A DNA stretch of 64,000 nucleotides. Origin: Hymenobacter sp. YIM 151500-1. GTDB taxonomy: Bacteria > Bacteroidota > Bacteroidia > Cytophagales > Hymenobacteraceae. The notes under the pieces are model-generated. The model was not told where the DNA came from. It saw only the letters and a list, made by a program, of their open reading frames with translations, and searched no databases. The stretch lies in the NCBI RefSeq assembly GCF_025979885.1, contig NZ_CP110139.1, positions 1,798,001 through 1,862,000 on the forward strand, written 5' to 3'. A program made the position numbers and the translations under genes. Below, piece by piece: positions 40,568 to 49,548 of this stretch (positions within the stretch are counted from its first letter, which is position 1; each line of letters begins with the position of its first letter).

Positions 40568-41899
40568 ATGAAAGTTCTCAAGTTTGGCGGCACGTCCGTC
40601 GGGTCGGCGCAGCGGATGCGCGAGGTGGCCGGGCTAGTTCATGCCCCGCAGCTGGGGCGGCGCATCGTGGTGCTGTCGGCCATGAGCGGCACCACCAACG
40701 CCCTGGTAGACATTGCCCGCCTGCTGTATGCCCAGGACGTGGCCGCCGCCACGGCCGGCATCGAGGCCCTGCGCCAGCGCTACCATGACGTAGCCCAGGA
40801 GTTGCTGCCAGGCGGCCACGCGCCGGCCGCCATTGGGCAGCTTGACCAGCACTTTCAGACCCTGCTGGACCTGACCACGGCCCCGCTGTCCAGTGACGGG
40901 GAGCGGGTGATTCTGGCCCAGGGCGAGCTGCTGAGCACCCTGCTGTTTCACCGCTACGTGACCCAGGTACTGGGCCACCCGGCCGTGCTGCTGCCAGCCC
41001 TCGACTTCATGCGCCTCGACCAGGATGATGAGCCCGACGCGGCTTACATCCGGGAGCACCTGGCCGCTACGCTGGCCCCGCACGCGGCCCAGCAGCTATT
41101 TATTACCCAGGGCTACATCTGCCGCAGCGCCCAAGGCTCCATCGACAACCTCAAGCGCGGAGGCTCCGACTACTCGGCTTCGCTGATTGGAGCGGCCGTG
41201 GAGGCCGAGGAAATTCAGATCTGGACCGACATCGACGGCCTGCACAACAACGACCCGCGGGTGGTGCCGGGTACCTATCCCATCCGGGAGCTGTCGTTTG
41301 ATGAGGCGGCCGAGCTGGCCTATTTCGGGGCCAAGATTCTGCACCCCAGCTCGGTGCTGCCGGCTCGTCAGCACGGCATTCCGGTGCGCCTCCTGAACAC
41401 CATGCAGCCCGATGCGCCCGGCACGCTGATTTCCTCGCGCACGGGCTCCGAAGCCATCAAGGCGGTGGCCGCCAAGGACGGCATTACGGCCATCAACGTG
41501 AAATCAAGCCGCATGCTGCTGGCCCACGGCTTCTTGCGCACCCTGTTCGAGGTGTTTGAGCGGTACCGCACCTCCATCGACATGATTACCACCTCAGAAG
41601 TGGCCGTGTCCCTGACCATCGACGACCCGGCCCGCCTGCCCCAGATTCTGGAGGAGCTGCGCCGCTTCGGCACAGTAGAGGTGGATGAAAACCAGACGAT
41701 TATTTGCCTGGTTGGCAATCTGCTGCAAGATGCCCACGGCGCCGCCCACGCTGCTTTTGCGGCGCTACAAGACATTCCGCTGCGCATGATCAGCTACGGC
41801 GGCTCACCCAACAATATCAGCCTGCTGGTGAACACCGTGGATAAGACTCGGGCGCTGCTAGCGCTGAATGAAGGGCTGTTTCGGAAGCCCAGTCCCTAG
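40568..41899 (+). CDS. lysC: Aspartate kinase
   Basis: A 443-residue monofunctional aspartokinase, first step of the aspartate family (lysine, threonine, methionine). The kinase domain opens with KFGGTSVGSAQRM (4-16) and includes GFICRSAQGS-like TQGYICRSAQGSIDNLKRGGSDYSASLIGAA. The substrate part is IWTDIDGLHNNDPRVVP. Two ACT domains follow (AINVKSSRMLLAHGFLRTLFEVFERYRTSIDMITTSEVAVSL and the final 80 residues), so feedback inhibition by an end product is expected. Followed by a family D palindrome and then lysA, which suggests coordinated lysine/diaminopimelate supply. Confidence 0.95.
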   Translation: MKVLKFGGTSVGSAQRMREVAGLVHAPQLGRRIVVLSAMSGTTNALVDIARLLYAQDVAAATAGIEALRQRYHDVAQELLPGGHAPAAIGQLDQHFQTLLDLTTAPLSSDGERVILAQGELLSTLLFHRYVTQVLGHPAVLLPALDFMRLDQDDEPDAAYIREHLAATLAPHAAQQLFITQGYICRSAQGSIDNLKRGGSDYSASLIGAAVEAEEIQIWTDIDGLHNNDPRVVPGTYPIRELSFDEAAELAYFGAKILHPSSVLPARQHGIPVRLLNTMQPDAPGTLISSRTGSEAIKAVAAKDGITAINVKSSRMLLAHGFLRTLFEVFERYRTSIDMITTSEVAVSLTIDDPARLPQILEELRRFGTVEVDENQTIICLVGNLLQDAHGAAHAAFAALQDIPLRMISYGGSPNNISLLVNTVDKTRALLALNEGLFRKPSP

Positions 41900-41906
41900 C
41901 TGTAGT

Positions 41907-42108
41907 CGCCTCACCCCCAACCCCCTCTCCGAAAGGGAAAGGGGGCTCTGGTTCTAGCTTATAAGGCTAGAGGCCCTGGGGTGGTTGACAATCATCCGCA
42001 CTTCTTCTCTACTTTTTTACCTCTAAACTTCAACCACCTCCATACTAGCTCTAGAAAGCTAAAAACTAGTCCCCCTCTCTTTTGGAGAGGAGGCTAGGGG
42101 GTGAGGTC
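41907..42108. repeat. Palindromic element, family D (copy 2, long)
   Basis: About 200 bp between lysC and lysA. Outer arms: cctcacccccaaccccctctcc at 41909-41930 and ctctcttttggagaggaggctagggggtgagg at 42075-42106. An inner pair (gtggttgaca / caaccacctc) lies around 41980 and 42030. The left arm contains its own hairpin. Confidence 0.7.
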
Positions 42109-42116
42109 CACGTCAT

Positions 42117-43259
42117 ATGCCCTTTCAGCTACCCCAGGAGCTTGCCTCCACTCCTACCCCGTTTTACTTCTACGACCTGGCCCTGCTGGACCGAACCCTG
42201 GCGGCGCTGGCTGCGGCTGCCCGGCCCGGCGGCTACCAGGTGCATTACGCCCTCAAGGCCAATTCTAACCTGCCGATTCTGGAGCGCATCCGGGCGGCGG
42301 GGTTGGGGGCCGACTGCGTGAGTGGCGGCGAGGTGCAGCGGGCCCTGGACGCCGGTTTCGCGCCGGGCCACGTGGTGTTTGCGGGCGTGGGCAAGTCGGA
42401 TGCGTCGGTTAACCTGGCGCTGGCGGCTGATATTTTCTGCTTCAATGCCGAGTCGGTGCAGGAGCTGGAGGTGCTGGGTGAGCTGGCCGGCGCCCAAGGC
42501 CGCAGGGCGCGGGTGGCCCTGCGCATCAACCCCAACGTGGACGCCCTGACTCACCCGCACATTACCACGGGCTTGGAGGCCAACAAGTTCGGCATCAGCC
42601 TGCAAGACCTGCCCGCGGTGATTGACAAGCTGGCCACGCTGCCGCACGTGGAGCTGGTGGGCCTGCACGCCCACATCGGCTCCCAGATTACGGAGCTGCC
42701 GGTGTTTGGGGAGCTGAGCCGCCGCCTCAACGAGCTGCAAACCTGGCTCGAAGACCGGGGCCACCGCCTGCCCCACCTCAACGTGGGCGGGGGCCTGGGC
42801 ATCAACTATCAGCAGCCCGACACAGAGCCGATTCCCGATTTCGCGGCCTATTTTGGCACGTTTGACCGGCACCTGGTGCGGCGGCCGGGCCAGCAGGTAC
42901 ACGTGGAGCTGGGCCGGGCCGTGGTGGCGCAGTGCGGCACGCTCCTAAGCCGGGTGCTCTACGTGAAAGAAAGCCAGCAGACGCGCTTCGCCATCCTCGA
43001 CGCGGGCATGACCGAGCTGATCCGCCCGGCCCTGTACGGCAGCCACCACCACATCCAGAACCTGAGCAGCCAGCTGCCCGCCCAGCCCTACGACGTGGTG
43101 GGGCCCATCTGCGAGTCGTCGGACACCTTTGGGCGGGCCGTGCTGCTCCCCGAAACCCGCCGCGGCGACCTGGTAGCCATCCGCTCCGCCGGCGCTTACG
43201 GCGAGGTCATGTCTTCAGCCTACAACCTACGCGACAAAGCCGAGGCGGTGTATCGGTGA
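42117..43259 (+). CDS. lysA: Diaminopimelate decarboxylase
   Basis: A 380-residue PLP enzyme of the fold-type III alanine-racemase/ornithine-decarboxylase class. It makes lysine from meso-diaminopimelate. The PLP lysine is K47 in HYALKANSN; other blocks are GLGADCVSGGEVQRAL, ALRINPNVDALTHPHITTGLEANKFGI, GLHAHIGSQI, LNVGGGLGI, ELGRAVVAQCG and the active-site Cys in GPICESSDTFG. Slightly shorter than the family average (about 400-420). Followed by a nested repeat. Confidence 0.96.
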   Translation: MPFQLPQELASTPTPFYFYDLALLDRTLAALAAAARPGGYQVHYALKANSNLPILERIRAAGLGADCVSGGEVQRALDAGFAPGHVVFAGVGKSDASVNLALAADIFCFNAESVQELEVLGELAGAQGRRARVALRINPNVDALTHPHITTGLEANKFGISLQDLPAVIDKLATLPHVELVGLHAHIGSQITELPVFGELSRRLNELQTWLEDRGHRLPHLNVGGGLGINYQQPDTEPIPDFAAYFGTFDRHLVRRPGQQVHVELGRAVVAQCGTLLSRVLYVKESQQTRFAILDAGMTELIRPALYGSHHHIQNLSSQLPAQPYDVVGPICESSDTFGRAVLLPETRRGDLVAIRSAGAYGEVMSSAYNLRDKAEAVYR

Positions 43260-43480
43260 ATGAGTGACAGGTGACAGGTAACAGGTGACAGGTGACAAGA
43301 AGAACGTCATGCTTCATCTGGCGTCCGCTTGTCGAAGCATCTCTACCGCTTCGTTGCTGATGCCTGCTTTGAGGCTAACGATTGAGTTAGCCAGCGGGAG
43401 AGATGCTTCTACTTCGCCTCCGGCTACGCTCAGCATGACGTTCCTTCTTACCTGTCACCTGTTACCCCATCACCCCACCA
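43260..43480. repeat. Nested palindromic repeat: family B inside GTGACAG heptamer arrays
   Basis: Tandem gtgacag/gtaacag heptamers (43264-43297) and their inverse (cctgtcacctgttacc, 43450-43466) frame a family B element at about 43299-43446. The element carries aacgtcatgcttcatctggcg, gaagcatctctaccgcttcgttg and agagatgctt...gctcagcatgacgtt. It lies between the lysA stop and the stop of the convergent glycosyltransferase. Confidence 0.8.
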
Positions 43481-43482
43481 GT

Positions 43483-45141
43483 TCACCACTTCCAGAGCAC
43501 CGTCCATTTGCCTAGCTTCTCCTGCTTCTGGAAATGCTGAAGCAGCCAGCGGCGCTCTGGCTTCAGCTCCCCTTTCACGAGCAGCACGGGGTGCTGGCGG
43601 AGAAGAGAATCGAGGGCGGGACGCTGGGTGGAATCCTGCAAGTCGAGCAGGGTGCGGCGCCAGGCGGGGGTGGCCTCGAACTGGGTTTCGCGCCGCAGGT
43701 TGTGGTTGCCGTCGTGCAACGACACGGGCAGTTGGCCCAGCTCGAAGGCCAGGGACGGCAGCAGCTCATCGTAAACCAGCACCGGGCGGCCCGTGAGGTG
43801 GTGCTGGCGCAGCAACTGGGCCAGCGGGCGGCTGCCGTTGAAGGCCAGCTCGTTTTGCTGCAGAATAGGCTTGACGGACAAGAGCAACAGCCCCGTGAAC
43901 AGCACTGTAGCCACCAGCAGACGCGGGGCAATGCGCACCTGGCCCCAGAGCGTGAGGGTGAGCACCAGCAGAATAACCCCGGCCGCCGGCCAGGCCGCCG
44001 TGCGCGGGTGCACCTCGAAGCCTAGGTCCAGCACCGTGGTCAGGATGGGCAGCACGCACAGCGCCGCCAGCAGCAGCCCATAAAACGCCACGATGCCCAC
44101 GTACCAGCGGTGCAGCGCGGCCTCGGTGCAGCGGCCCAGGTAGTACACCGTGAGCAGAGCCAGCCCTGGAAAGATGGGCAGCACGTAAAGCAGCAGCTTG
44201 GAACTGGATAGCGAAAAGAACACCAGCGGCACCAGCACCCAGAATACCAGCACGTTCTGCCACGGCCGGGGCACCGAGGCCCAGGGCGTGCGCGCGGCCC
44301 GCGCCACCAGCGCCACCGACCACGGCAGCGAAGTAGTCGGCGCCAGCACCACGTAAAACCACCACGGCTTGCTGCGGTTGAACGTGGCGGCGTTGGCAAA
44401 CCGCTCCACGGTGTGCTCCACCAGGAAGTAGCGCACAAACGCCGGGTTTTCGGCCGCCAGGTAGAGGTACCAGCTCAGCCCTACCAGCACAAACAGCCCG
44501 AAGCCCAGCACGTGGTGCACCGTAAACGGCCGCCGCGCCTGCCCCCGCCGGAAGTAAAAGCCGAGCACCGCCATCAGCGGCAGCACGAAGCCCACCGGCC
44601 CTTTGGTCAGAAATGCCAGCCCCAGCCCCACCCAAAACAGGTACAGCCACCGCGCCCCGCCCGTATGGTAGTAGCGCAGGATGCCGTAGGTGGCCGCCAG
44701 CTCCAGCGTGGCCAGGTACACGTCGGTAGTCACGTTGAGGGCCGAAATAAGCACTACGGGCAACGTGCCGTACAGAACAGCCGCGGCCAGGGCGCGGGCC
44801 CGGTCGCCTTGAAAAAGCAGCAGACCCAGGCCATATACCAGCACCACCTGCACGAGCACGGCCAGCACCGGCAGCAGCCGCACGCCCAGGGCGCTTTCGC
44901 CGGCCAGGCCCAGGCCCGCAGCCGTCAGCCAGTACGTGAGCGGGGGCTTATGAAAGTGCTGAATGCCCAGCAGGCGCGGGTGTAGCCAGTCCTGCCCGCG
45001 CAGCATTTCCCGCCCGATTTCAGCGTAGCGGGCCTCGGAGGTTTCCAGCGGCCCCCAAGTGCCCAGCTGAAACAGGAAGGCCCCGCCCAGCACCAGCAGA
45101 AACAGCCAGAGCCAGCGGCGCGAGGTCATCGGAAAGGGCAT
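43483..45141 (-). CDS. GT39/ArnT-like dolichyl- or polyprenyl-phosphate-sugar glycosyltransferase
   Basis: A 552-residue integral membrane protein with about 12 hydrophobic helices. It belongs to the PMT/ArnT (GT39, GT-C) family, which moves sugars from a lipid-phosphate carrier. The conserved first external loop is GTWGPLETSEARYAEIGREML; further on are HPRLLGIQHFHKPPLTYWLTAAG and LGLAFLTKGPVGFVLPL, the usual family blocks. The last 120 residues form a soluble periplasmic domain. The acceptor is unknown (lipid A, glycoprotein or polysaccharide). MPFPMTSRRW could also start at the second Met. Confidence 0.9.
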   Translation of the reverse strand: MPFPMTSRRWLWLFLLVLGGAFLFQLGTWGPLETSEARYAEIGREMLRGQDWLHPRLLGIQHFHKPPLTYWLTAAGLGLAGESALGVRLLPVLAVLVQVVLVYGLGLLLFQGDRARALAAAVLYGTLPVVLISALNVTTDVYLATLELAATYGILRYYHTGGARWLYLFWVGLGLAFLTKGPVGFVLPLMAVLGFYFRRGQARRPFTVHHVLGFGLFVLVGLSWYLYLAAENPAFVRYFLVEHTVERFANAATFNRSKPWWFYVVLAPTTSLPWSVALVARAARTPWASVPRPWQNVLVFWVLVPLVFFSLSSSKLLLYVLPIFPGLALLTVYYLGRCTEAALHRWYVGIVAFYGLLLAALCVLPILTTVLDLGFEVHPRTAAWPAAGVILLVLTLTLWGQVRIAPRLLVATVLFTGLLLLSVKPILQQNELAFNGSRPLAQLLRQHHLTGRPVLVYDELLPSLAFELGQLPVSLHDGNHNLRRETQFEATPAWRRTLLDLQDSTQRPALDSLLRQHPVLLVKGELKPERRWLLQHFQKQEKLGKWTVLWKW

Positions 45142-45196
45142 AGAAAAGAAGAGTTGCAGCCGAAGAAACCGCCGCGAAGGTAGCCAGAAAGCGGGC

Positions 45197-45391
45197 TTAC
45201 GGCGTTTCGGCCGGGGGTGGCCCTGGAGGCGTATCGGACGGCGGCTCTTCTACGCGCTTACTGCCCAGCACAATGAAGACGACTCCGATACAAATAAAAG
45301 CCACGCGCTTAGTGCTGGTAATTCCCAGAATAAGCCAGACAATACCCACGTAAAACAGCGGCGTGAAGCGGAAGCGGCGTGATGTCGACAT
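45197..45391 (-). CDS. Small membrane protein (64 aa)
   Basis: A 64-residue protein, MSTSRRFRFTPLFYVGIVWLILGITSTKRVAFICIG, with two hydrophobic helices (about 10-25 and 30-47) and a Pro-rich tail. Upstream codons of the frame are not convincing. No family recognised. Same strand as, and just upstream of, the GT39 gene. Confidence 0.6.
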   Translation of the reverse strand: MSTSRRFRFTPLFYVGIVWLILGITSTKRVAFICIGVVFIVLGSKRVEEPPSDTPPGPPPAETP

Positions 45392-45779
45392 ACGCCAAGA
45401 TACGGCTACGCAGCTGACTTTGAGCATCTATCCGATATCTGACGGCCTATCAGGCTGTGTTTTTGCAGAAGCTGCGCAGAATTCAGGTGTCCACACGATG
45501 CGCAACTCCGCAAGAAATCGGCAGGCCCGTGGGAAGTGCCGCGGATACCATCGACCTGCGCCAGCTGCTCCCCGGACGACAGCACCGCCGGCTTGGAGTA
45601 AGCTGGCTGGCTTCTTGCCCCGGCGGCTGGGCTGGGTGCCCGTAACGGTATTCGCTGGAGCCCTTTCATTTTATCATCTTTGAAGGCCTGCCTGAAACCC
45701 TGGTGTGCAGTACGGAGCCGCGCCCGGTTTCCGCTGTGCAGTCTTGGTCAGGTTGTTCAGGCTTATACATTGGCTGACT
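45392..45779. other. Intergenic, nothing recognised
   Basis: About 390 bp between divergent genes. Frames in both strands exist but look like chance. No clear promoter word is seen for the downstream gene. Confidence 0.4.
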
Positions 45780-46397
45780 ATGCTGAAATTCTTACTTGCG
45801 CTCCTGCTGCTGACTCCGGCGGCCACGGCGTGGGCCCAAACCGCTGCGCCGGCCTCGGGGCGCACTCTGCTCGTAGCCAGCCTGGGCCGGGCCTCCTATA
45901 CCAACCATGGCTGGCCTGGCACGGCCGTAAGCTTTGGGGTCGAGCGGCGCCTGTCCGGGCAGTCCTGGTTCAGCGTGCAGCCGCGGCTGGGCGGCTTCTG
46001 GACCGACGCCGCCAGCCGGGAGCCCGACAAACGCCCCGGCGAAAAATGCGCGGTGGGCTTCATCGAGGCCGTAGTGGCGGTGCGCACGAGCCGCCGGCCG
46101 GAGCGGGTGGCTTTCCGGGCCGAAGCCGGGCCGGCGTTTTTGGTTGGCCGCGAAATCAGCGTGTACCGCTACCCCGGCAGCTACCTGAACCCCGACGGCC
46201 TTACTACGACAGTCGTTACCGAAACCCAGTTTGAGCGCCGCCGCATCCGTCATCCTGGTTTTACGCTCGGGGTAGGGGTAGATGCTACCGTGCAGCAGCG
46301 CCTGTACCTGGGCGCCGGCATCGAAAGCCGCACCTACTCCTACTTCCCCGGCGACCTGCTCAGCGCCACCGTGCGCGTGGGCTACGTACTGCCCTGA
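45780..46397 (+). CDS. Hypothetical envelope beta-barrel-like protein, first of a pair
   Basis: A 205-residue protein with signal peptide MLKFLLALLLLTPAATAWAQ. It has alternating hydrophobic strands (TLLVASLGRASYTNHGW, WFSVQPRLGGFWTD, VAFRAEAGPAFLVG, FTLGVGVDATVQQRLYLGAGIESRTYSYF) and ends VRVGYVLP. These features fit a small outer-membrane barrel. The next gene starts nine bases after its stop, so the two form an operon. Function unknown. Confidence 0.7.
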   Translation: MLKFLLALLLLTPAATAWAQTAAPASGRTLLVASLGRASYTNHGWPGTAVSFGVERRLSGQSWFSVQPRLGGFWTDAASREPDKRPGEKCAVGFIEAVVAVRTSRRPERVAFRAEAGPAFLVGREISVYRYPGSYLNPDGLTTTVVTETQFERRRIRHPGFTLGVGVDATVQQRLYLGAGIESRTYSYFPGDLLSATVRVGYVLP

Positions 46398-46406
46398 TTT
46401 ACCGGC

Positions 46407-47126
46407 ATGAAACTACTTTTTACGGCTGGCTTGCTGTTGCTTGCCTCCATGGCCAGGGCCCAGGCACCACCCGGCCCACCTACCCGCACCGCTCGCAACC
46501 AGCTACTGCTGCTTGGTGGCGGCGTAGCGGGCCGGGTGCCGGGGGCGTTTCGCTACGCGGCGGCCGGCCTGGGCCTGGCCCGCACCAGCCAGTGGCGCTA
46601 CCCCAACGCCGAGTACGACTCCGATTTTACGATGGGCCTGCGCCTAAGCCTGGGCCGGCAGCAGCCTCGCCCCGGCGCCTCTCCCACCCAATCTGGGTGG
46701 GGTCTGAACCCATACGCCGCTTCCGATGGACGCTTCTTCGGGCTGAGCTTGGGCGTTTGGCTGGGCCGGCTGGGTGACTTCCGGGCTGAGGGCACCCGGC
46801 TGGCCCGGATAGTACCGCAGGTGCGGGCCCGCGCCGGGCAGCTCGGCAGCTGGCACGGCCTGCTCAGCTACGCCGACCACTTCACGGGCCTAGGCAACCC
46901 ACCTGTGCTGCTGGGCGGTGGCTATGGCGGCCTGTGGCGGCAGCGCCTTACACTCCGAGCCGGGGCAGCCGTGCCTACACTGGCGCCCATGGGCCAAGAG
47001 GTGCAGCTCTACACTGAGGCGGGGTTGCGGCTGGGACAGGAAGGCACCGTGGCCTGCCTGGTGCAGCCGGCCTTGTCGGCAGCGGCTTCCGGTCAGGTGC
47101 ATCTATACGTTGTATGGCCTTTATAA
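46407..47126 (+). CDS. Hypothetical envelope protein, second of a pair
   Basis: A 239-residue protein with signal peptide MKLLFTAGLLLLASMARA, again rich in Gly-alternating hydrophobic strands (LLLLGGGVAGRVPGAFRYAAAGLGLA, FTMGLRLSLGRQ, VLLGGGYGGLWRQRLTLRAGAAV). It ends LYVVWPL, an aromatic/hydrophobic C-terminus as in outer-membrane barrels. Translated right after the first gene of the pair. No family recognised. Confidence 0.7.
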   Translation: MKLLFTAGLLLLASMARAQAPPGPPTRTARNQLLLLGGGVAGRVPGAFRYAAAGLGLARTSQWRYPNAEYDSDFTMGLRLSLGRQQPRPGASPTQSGWGLNPYAASDGRFFGLSLGVWLGRLGDFRAEGTRLARIVPQVRARAGQLGSWHGLLSYADHFTGLGNPPVLLGGGYGGLWRQRLTLRAGAAVPTLAPMGQEVQLYTEAGLRLGQEGTVACLVQPALSAAASGQVHLYVVWPL

Positions 47127-47342
47127 ATTATAGTATAAAGCCCATTAATTCATTCTTTACTTTCTGTAAGTAAGATAGTTACGTAAATAATTTCTCACTC
47201 AAAAAGTCTGACCACTCTGTGTTTTGGTTGGACAAACAGCACACTGACCTTGTACTTTAGCAGTGTTATTTATGGGCCGCTCTTACCGCGGCCAGTATAC
47301 TAAGTTGATTTTATGTGTGCATTGTAATTGGTGTATTCAAGT
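47127..47342. other. AT-rich intergenic stretch
   Basis: About 215 bp with much lower GC than the surroundings. It contains a -33/-7-like TTG...TACTTTAG at about 47250-47259, possibly driving a short transcript that ends in the terminator at 47343. A small RNA is possible but not shown. Confidence 0.35.
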
Positions 47343-47372
47343 GATGCCCGCTGCCGTTTGGCGGCGGGCATC
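47343..47372 (+). terminator. Intrinsic terminator
   Basis: A 13-bp stem with one mismatch (gatgcccgctgcc / ggcggcgggcatc), 4-nt loop, then cttgtttttg. No gene ends just before it; the envelope pair stops 217 bp upstream. Confidence 0.75.
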
Positions 47373-47382
47373 CTTGTTTTTG

Positions 47383-47547
47383 AAGCGGTTGAGGAAGTCA
47401 TCTAAAACATACCGGACCGTCATGCTGAGCCCCGCGAGCATCTTTACCGCTTCGTTGCAGTCGTCAGAAGTTAGCCAGAGGTAGAGATGCTTCGGCTGCG
47501 CTCAGCATGACGATCCGGTATGTTTTAGATGACTTCCTCAACCGCTT
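47383..47547. repeat. Palindromic element, family B (copy with long arms)
   Basis: 165 bp with perfect 34-bp inverted ends (47383-47416 / 47514-47547; core ggaagtcatctaaaacatac). The inner family B words are cgtcatgctgagc, catctttaccgcttcgttg, agagatgcttcgg and gctcagcatgacg. Confidence 0.88.
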
Positions 47548-47746
47548 TTTTGCCTCCTCCTAGCCTTTGTTGCTTCTGATAGCTTGTTGTACTACGTCGA
47601 AATGCAGGCATTTCCAGGCCGCGGATGCAGCTCAAAGCAGTTTACAGCACACAAAGACTACCGCCCATTACTATCAATCAAGCTCCTTTGAGCTGCATTC
47701 TGTGCCGAAGGGAAGAGCCTGTCTGTGAAGAAAACCACAACAGGTT

Positions 47747-49291
47747 CTACACTTTCTCCGGCATGAGAATGTGGTCCTCGAAGTTGCCGCGCAGGGTTAG
47801 CTCGTTGCCCTGGGTGACTGCCTCCACTAGCAGACTCCCGCCTACGAAGGCGCCCTTCCACGACTCGCCCAGCCCGCCGAACACCTCTTCCCGGTCGCCG
47901 CGGGAGCGGAGCTGGTTGATGCCCACTTTGAAGGCGCGCACCTCTTTGGCTGTGCGCCGGACCCACTGCTCGTCGTCACTGGCTACGGCGGCTACCAGGG
48001 CGCCATTCGAGATGTTCATCTCGCCCACCAGCTCTTCCACCCGGTCTACCAGCACAATAGAGTCGATGGGGCCGAAGGGCTCTTTGAAATACAGCTCGCT
48101 CTGGCGGGGCAGGTTTACCAGGGCCCGCGGGGCGCGGTAGGCGGCGCGGTCCTGATCGGGCAGAAACAGGCTGTCGTCCAGCTTACCTTGCAGCAGGGGC
48201 GTAGCGCCGGTTTTCAGCGCATCATCGTAGAGGCGGTCCAGCTCCTCGGCCTGGCCCCGGTGGATAACGGGCCCGAAAGCCAGCTCCGGCAGCTTATCGT
48301 CGGGGCTGTCCACGAGGGTGGGGTTGCCCACTTTCAGGTGGCGCACCGTTTCCCAGTACGTTTCCAGAAACTGCGGAAACAAGCGCCGCTCCACCACGAA
48401 GCGCACGTAGGCCGTGCAGCGCTGCTTGCCGTAGTCGTAGCCCTTTTTGAGCTGGTCGGCCAGGGCGGGCCAGTTGGAGAAGTTCCAGATGCCGTAGGTG
48501 TTCACGCCTTCCATTTCCAGCATGTAGCGTTTCTGCTTCTCGCTAAGGGCGTCGGCAATGTTGCGGCCGTTGTAGCGCCCACCCACGAAGCTGAGGCAGT
48601 CCACCGCTTCGTGCTTCACCAGTACGTCGCTCAGCTCGCCGCCGGGGCCGCTTACCAGCGTCACGGGCAGGCCGCAGCGCCGGGCCACGGCAAAAGCCAG
48701 GCTCAAGGAAATAAAGCCGCCGTCGGTAGGAGTTTTGGCAATAACGGAGTTGCCGCACAGCACCTGCACCAGCACAGCGTGCAGCAGCACCGACATAGGG
48801 TAGTTCCAGGAGGCAATATTACTGACCAGTCCCAGCGGCTGGCGCTGGCCCAGCATGCCTTCAATATGGTCCACGTACCACTGCACGCCGTCGATGGCCC
48901 GGTCGATGTCGGTGAAGCCTAGCTTGTAGGTTTTGCCGATTTCCCAGATGAGCAGCTTGCCGATCAGGTCGGCCTGGGGGCGCAGCTGGTCGAGGCAGTC
49001 CTGCACTTTGGCGCGGCGCTCATCGAGGTCGGTGGCGGCCCAGGTGGCGGCTTCCTGCTTGGCAAAGATGACGGCCCGCAGGGCAGCCTCGTGGTTGAGC
49101 ATGGGCAGGCTGCCCAGCTCGGAGCCGTCCACCGGGGAGCGGAACGGGCGCGGCTGGCCGGGCTCCTGCCAGCGGCCTTCTAGCAAGTTGAGGAAGCCCG
49201 CGCCGTCGGGCGTAAAGATTTCGGGGGTAACCTGCTTGGCCTGGCGAAGCAAAACGTCAAATTCTACCTGAGGCGAAACGATTTTAGGCAT
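47747..49291 (-). CDS. Aldehyde dehydrogenase family protein
   Basis: A 514-residue NAD(P)-dependent aldehyde dehydrogenase. The active-site residues are N163 (ASWNYP), E259 in LEMEGVN (aligned with the usual ELGGK) and the nucleophile C292 in KQRCTAYVRFVV. The cofactor lysine is K186 in AKTP. The glycine of the second motif position is replaced (EMEGV), so it belongs to a divergent branch. Its substrate is not clear; semialdehydes of amino-acid or aromatic breakdown are possible. Start at 49291 (MPKIVSPQVEFD). The gene stands alone. Confidence 0.9.
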   Translation of the reverse strand: MPKIVSPQVEFDVLLRQAKQVTPEIFTPDGAGFLNLLEGRWQEPGQPRPFRSPVDGSELGSLPMLNHEAALRAVIFAKQEAATWAATDLDERRAKVQDCLDQLRPQADLIGKLLIWEIGKTYKLGFTDIDRAIDGVQWYVDHIEGMLGQRQPLGLVSNIASWNYPMSVLLHAVLVQVLCGNSVIAKTPTDGGFISLSLAFAVARRCGLPVTLVSGPGGELSDVLVKHEAVDCLSFVGGRYNGRNIADALSEKQKRYMLEMEGVNTYGIWNFSNWPALADQLKKGYDYGKQRCTAYVRFVVERRLFPQFLETYWETVRHLKVGNPTLVDSPDDKLPELAFGPVIHRGQAEELDRLYDDALKTGATPLLQGKLDDSLFLPDQDRAAYRAPRALVNLPRQSELYFKEPFGPIDSIVLVDRVEELVGEMNISNGALVAAVASDDEQWVRRTAKEVRAFKVGINQLRSRGDREEVFGGLGESWKGAFVGGSLLVEAVTQGNELTLRGNFEDHILMPEKV

Positions 49292-49431
49292 GGTTGAGGG
49301 AAAGCGGATAGAACAGAACCTGTCCGCGCCTGGCGCGGACCCAAAGGGTATAACTCCCACCGGCCCGAATGGTTACGCCCGGCGCTGGCGCCCCGGCAGC
49401 TACGGCTGGCCCCGGCACAACCACCAACAAA

Positions 49432-49461
49432 AAAAGAGTGCGGGCCGGCCCGCACTCTTTT
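49432..49461. terminator. Perfect palindromic terminator
   Basis: A 30-bp perfect palindrome (aaaagagtgcgggcc / ggcccgcactctttt). On the minus strand it is followed by further T, which ends the di-heme oxidoreductase transcript. Confidence 0.85.
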
Positions 49462-49548
49462 CCCAGGCTACTTTTGTGTGTCTGCGCACCCTACTATCTG
49501 CGGGCAGACCTGCACTCAGGTGTGGAGGCTCAACTGACCGGATTAGGA

